In this document: piece after piece, positions 62,683 through 64,000 of the stretch
Layout: each line of letters starts with the position of its first letter
How positions within the stretch are numbered: the first letter of the stretch is position 1
NCBI GenBank assembly: GCA_914767715.1
Contig: OU612068.1
Location: 28,830,001 to 28,894,000 of the forward strand
Source of the DNA: Membranipora membranacea
Taxonomy: Eukaryota; Bryozoa; Gymnolaemata; Cheilostomatida; Membraniporidae
Direction: 5' to 3'
Length of the DNA stretch: 64,000 nucleotides
Program-made: the position numbers and the translations under genes
The notes under the pieces: generated by a model
What the model saw: the letters and a program-made list of their open reading frames with translations, nothing else
Databases searched by the model: none
Told to the model about the DNA's origin: nothing

Positions 62683-64000
62683 GATTCGAGTCGGGGGAGG
62701 CTGAACGCGCGAGGAGTGCCCCAGCGCTCCGCAGCGTGGCCCAGATTCGAGTCGGGGGAGGCTGAACGCGCGAGGAGTGCCCCAGCGCTCCGCAGCGTGG
62801 CCCAGATTCGAGTCGGGGGAGGCTGAACGCGCGAGGAGTGCCCCAGCGCTCCGCAGCGTGGCCCAGATTCGAGTCGGGGGAGGCTGAACGCGCGAGGAGT
62901 GCCCCAGCGCTCCGCAGCGTGGCCCAGATTCGAGTCGGGGGAGGCTGAACGCGCGAGGAGTGCCCCAGCGCTCCGCAGCGTGGCCCAGATTCGAGTCGGG
63001 GGAGGCTGAACGCGCGAGGAGTGCCCCAGCGCTCCGCAGCGTGGCCCAGATTCGAGTCGGGGGAGGCTGAACGCGCGAGGAGTGCCCCAGCGCTCCGCAG
63101 CGTGGCCCAGATTCGAGTCGGGGGAGGCTGAACGCGCGAGGAGTGCCCCAGCGCTCCGCAGCGTGGCCCAGATTCGAGTCGGGGGAGGCTGAACGCGCGA
63201 GGAGTGCCCCAGCGCTCCGCAGCGTGGCCCAGATTCGAGTCGGGGGAGGCTGAACGCGCGAGGAGTGCCCCAGCGCTCCGCAGCGTGGCCCAGATTCGAG
63301 TCGGGGGAGGCTGAACGCGCGAGGAGTGCCCCAGCGCTCCGCAGCGTGGCCCAGATTCGAGTCGGGGGAGGCTGAACGCGCGAGGAGTGCCCCAGCGCTC
63401 CGCAGCGTGGCCCAGATTCGAGTCGGGGGAGGCTGAACGCGCGAGGAGTGCCCCAGCGCTCCGCAGCGTGGCCCAGATTCGAGTCGGGGGAGGCTGAACG
63501 CGCGAGGAGTGCCCCAGCGCTCCGCAGCGTGGCCCAGATTCGAGTCGGGGGAGGCTGAACGCGCGAGGAGTGCCCCAGCGCTCCGCAGCGTGGCCCAGAT
63601 TCGAGTCGGGGGAGGCTGAACGCGCGAGGAGTGCCCCAGCGCTCCGCAGCGTGGCCCAGATTCGAGTCGGGGGAGGCTGAACGCGCGAGGAGTGCCCCAG
63701 CGCTCCGCAGCGTGGCCCAGATTCGAGTCGGGGGAGGCTGAACGCGCGAGGAGTGCCCCAGCGCTCCGCAGCGTGGCCCAGATTCGAGTCGGGGGAGGCT
63801 GAACGCGCGAGGAGTGCCCCAGCGCTCCGCAGCGTGGCCCAGATTCGAGTCGGGGGAGGCTGAACGCGCGAGGAGTGCCCCAGCGCTCCGCAGCGTGGCC
63901 CAGATTCGAGTCGGGGGAGGCTGAACGCGCGAGGAGTGCCCCAGCGCTCCGCAGCGTGGCCCAGATTCGAGTCGGGGGAGGCTGAACGCGCGAGGAGTGC
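62683..64000. repeat. 61-bp GC-rich satellite, at least 21.6 copies, open at the window end
   Basis: The unit starts GATTCGAGTCGGGGGAGGC and repeats every 61 bp (for example at 62684 and 62745) with no difference I can see between copies. By hand count 44 of 61 bases are G or C, and each unit has 8 CpG, in an otherwise AT-rich window. 61 is not a multiple of 3, so open frames through it are artefacts. Each unit contains a TTCGAGTC string like a pol III B-box core. The array start is sharp, within an ordinary AT-rich flank. Confidence 0.95.

Noticed and set aside
62563-62826. Open reading frame entering the satellite
   Set aside because: The 61-bp period shifts the frame each unit and there is no start context or domain; it is an artefact of GC-rich repetition.
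62683-64000. Regular repeat array that might be a CRISPR array
   Set aside because: The 61-bp units are directly adjoining with no variable spacers, and the window is a eukaryotic genome. It is a satellite.

Overview
This is eukaryotic nuclear DNA, almost certainly from an invertebrate metazoan. It is AT-rich, and its genes are split into many short exons with GT-AG introns that join in frame. The readable proteins are animal ones: the centriole protein CEP120, a rhodopsin-like GPCR, a Ly6/uPAR protein, the ssDNA-binding protein NABP1/2, a C17orf98-like protein, TOX4 and mitochondrial MRPS16. A basal marine invertebrate (sponge, cnidarian or similar) is a guess; the sequence does not fix the phylum.

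Layout. 1-2.0 kb: 3' end of an unrecognised plus-strand gene. 2.3-5.5 kb: decayed thrombospondin-repeat and hAT transposase pieces, plus simple repeats. 5.8-20.3 kb: CEP120 (19 coding exons, 972 aa), whose largest intron holds a two-exon GPCR gene on the opposite strand. 21.8-22.6 kb: dead LINE reverse transcriptase. 23.2 kb: tRNA-Ser relic. 24.6-27.8 kb: Ly6 gene (minus). 28.2-31.8 kb: NABP1/2 (plus). 32.6-34.2 kb: C17orf98-like gene (minus). 34.2-38.3 kb: gene desert with a second LINE relic and palindromes. 38.7-42.8 kb: TOX4 (plus). 43.1-44.0 kb: MRPS16 (minus), tail to tail with TOX4. 46.56-61.51 kb: a 15-kb element with about 1.65-kb terminal inverted repeats and a 9-bp target duplication (Mutator-like architecture), holding a broken PHD/endonuclease LINE, a long BEL/Pao pol ORF and an old 0.85-kb foldback. 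62.68 kb to the window end: a homogeneous 61-bp GC-rich satellite.

The most unusual signal is a family of ultra-short palindromic insertions, 11-29 bp, built from the ends CAGGGAGAAT/ATTCTCCCTG. Eight copies are flanked by 7-bp direct repeats (five perfect, three 6/7). One copy lies in one arm of the 15-kb element while the other arm shows the empty site with a single copy of the 7-mer. They look like transposons reduced to little more than their termini.

The host genes are housekeeping or cilium related (CEP120 and the C17orf98-like protein have ciliary links; NABP1/2 repair; TOX4 transcription; MRPS16 mitochondrial translation). They do not form a pathway, so the interest lies in the nested GPCR and the mobile DNA.
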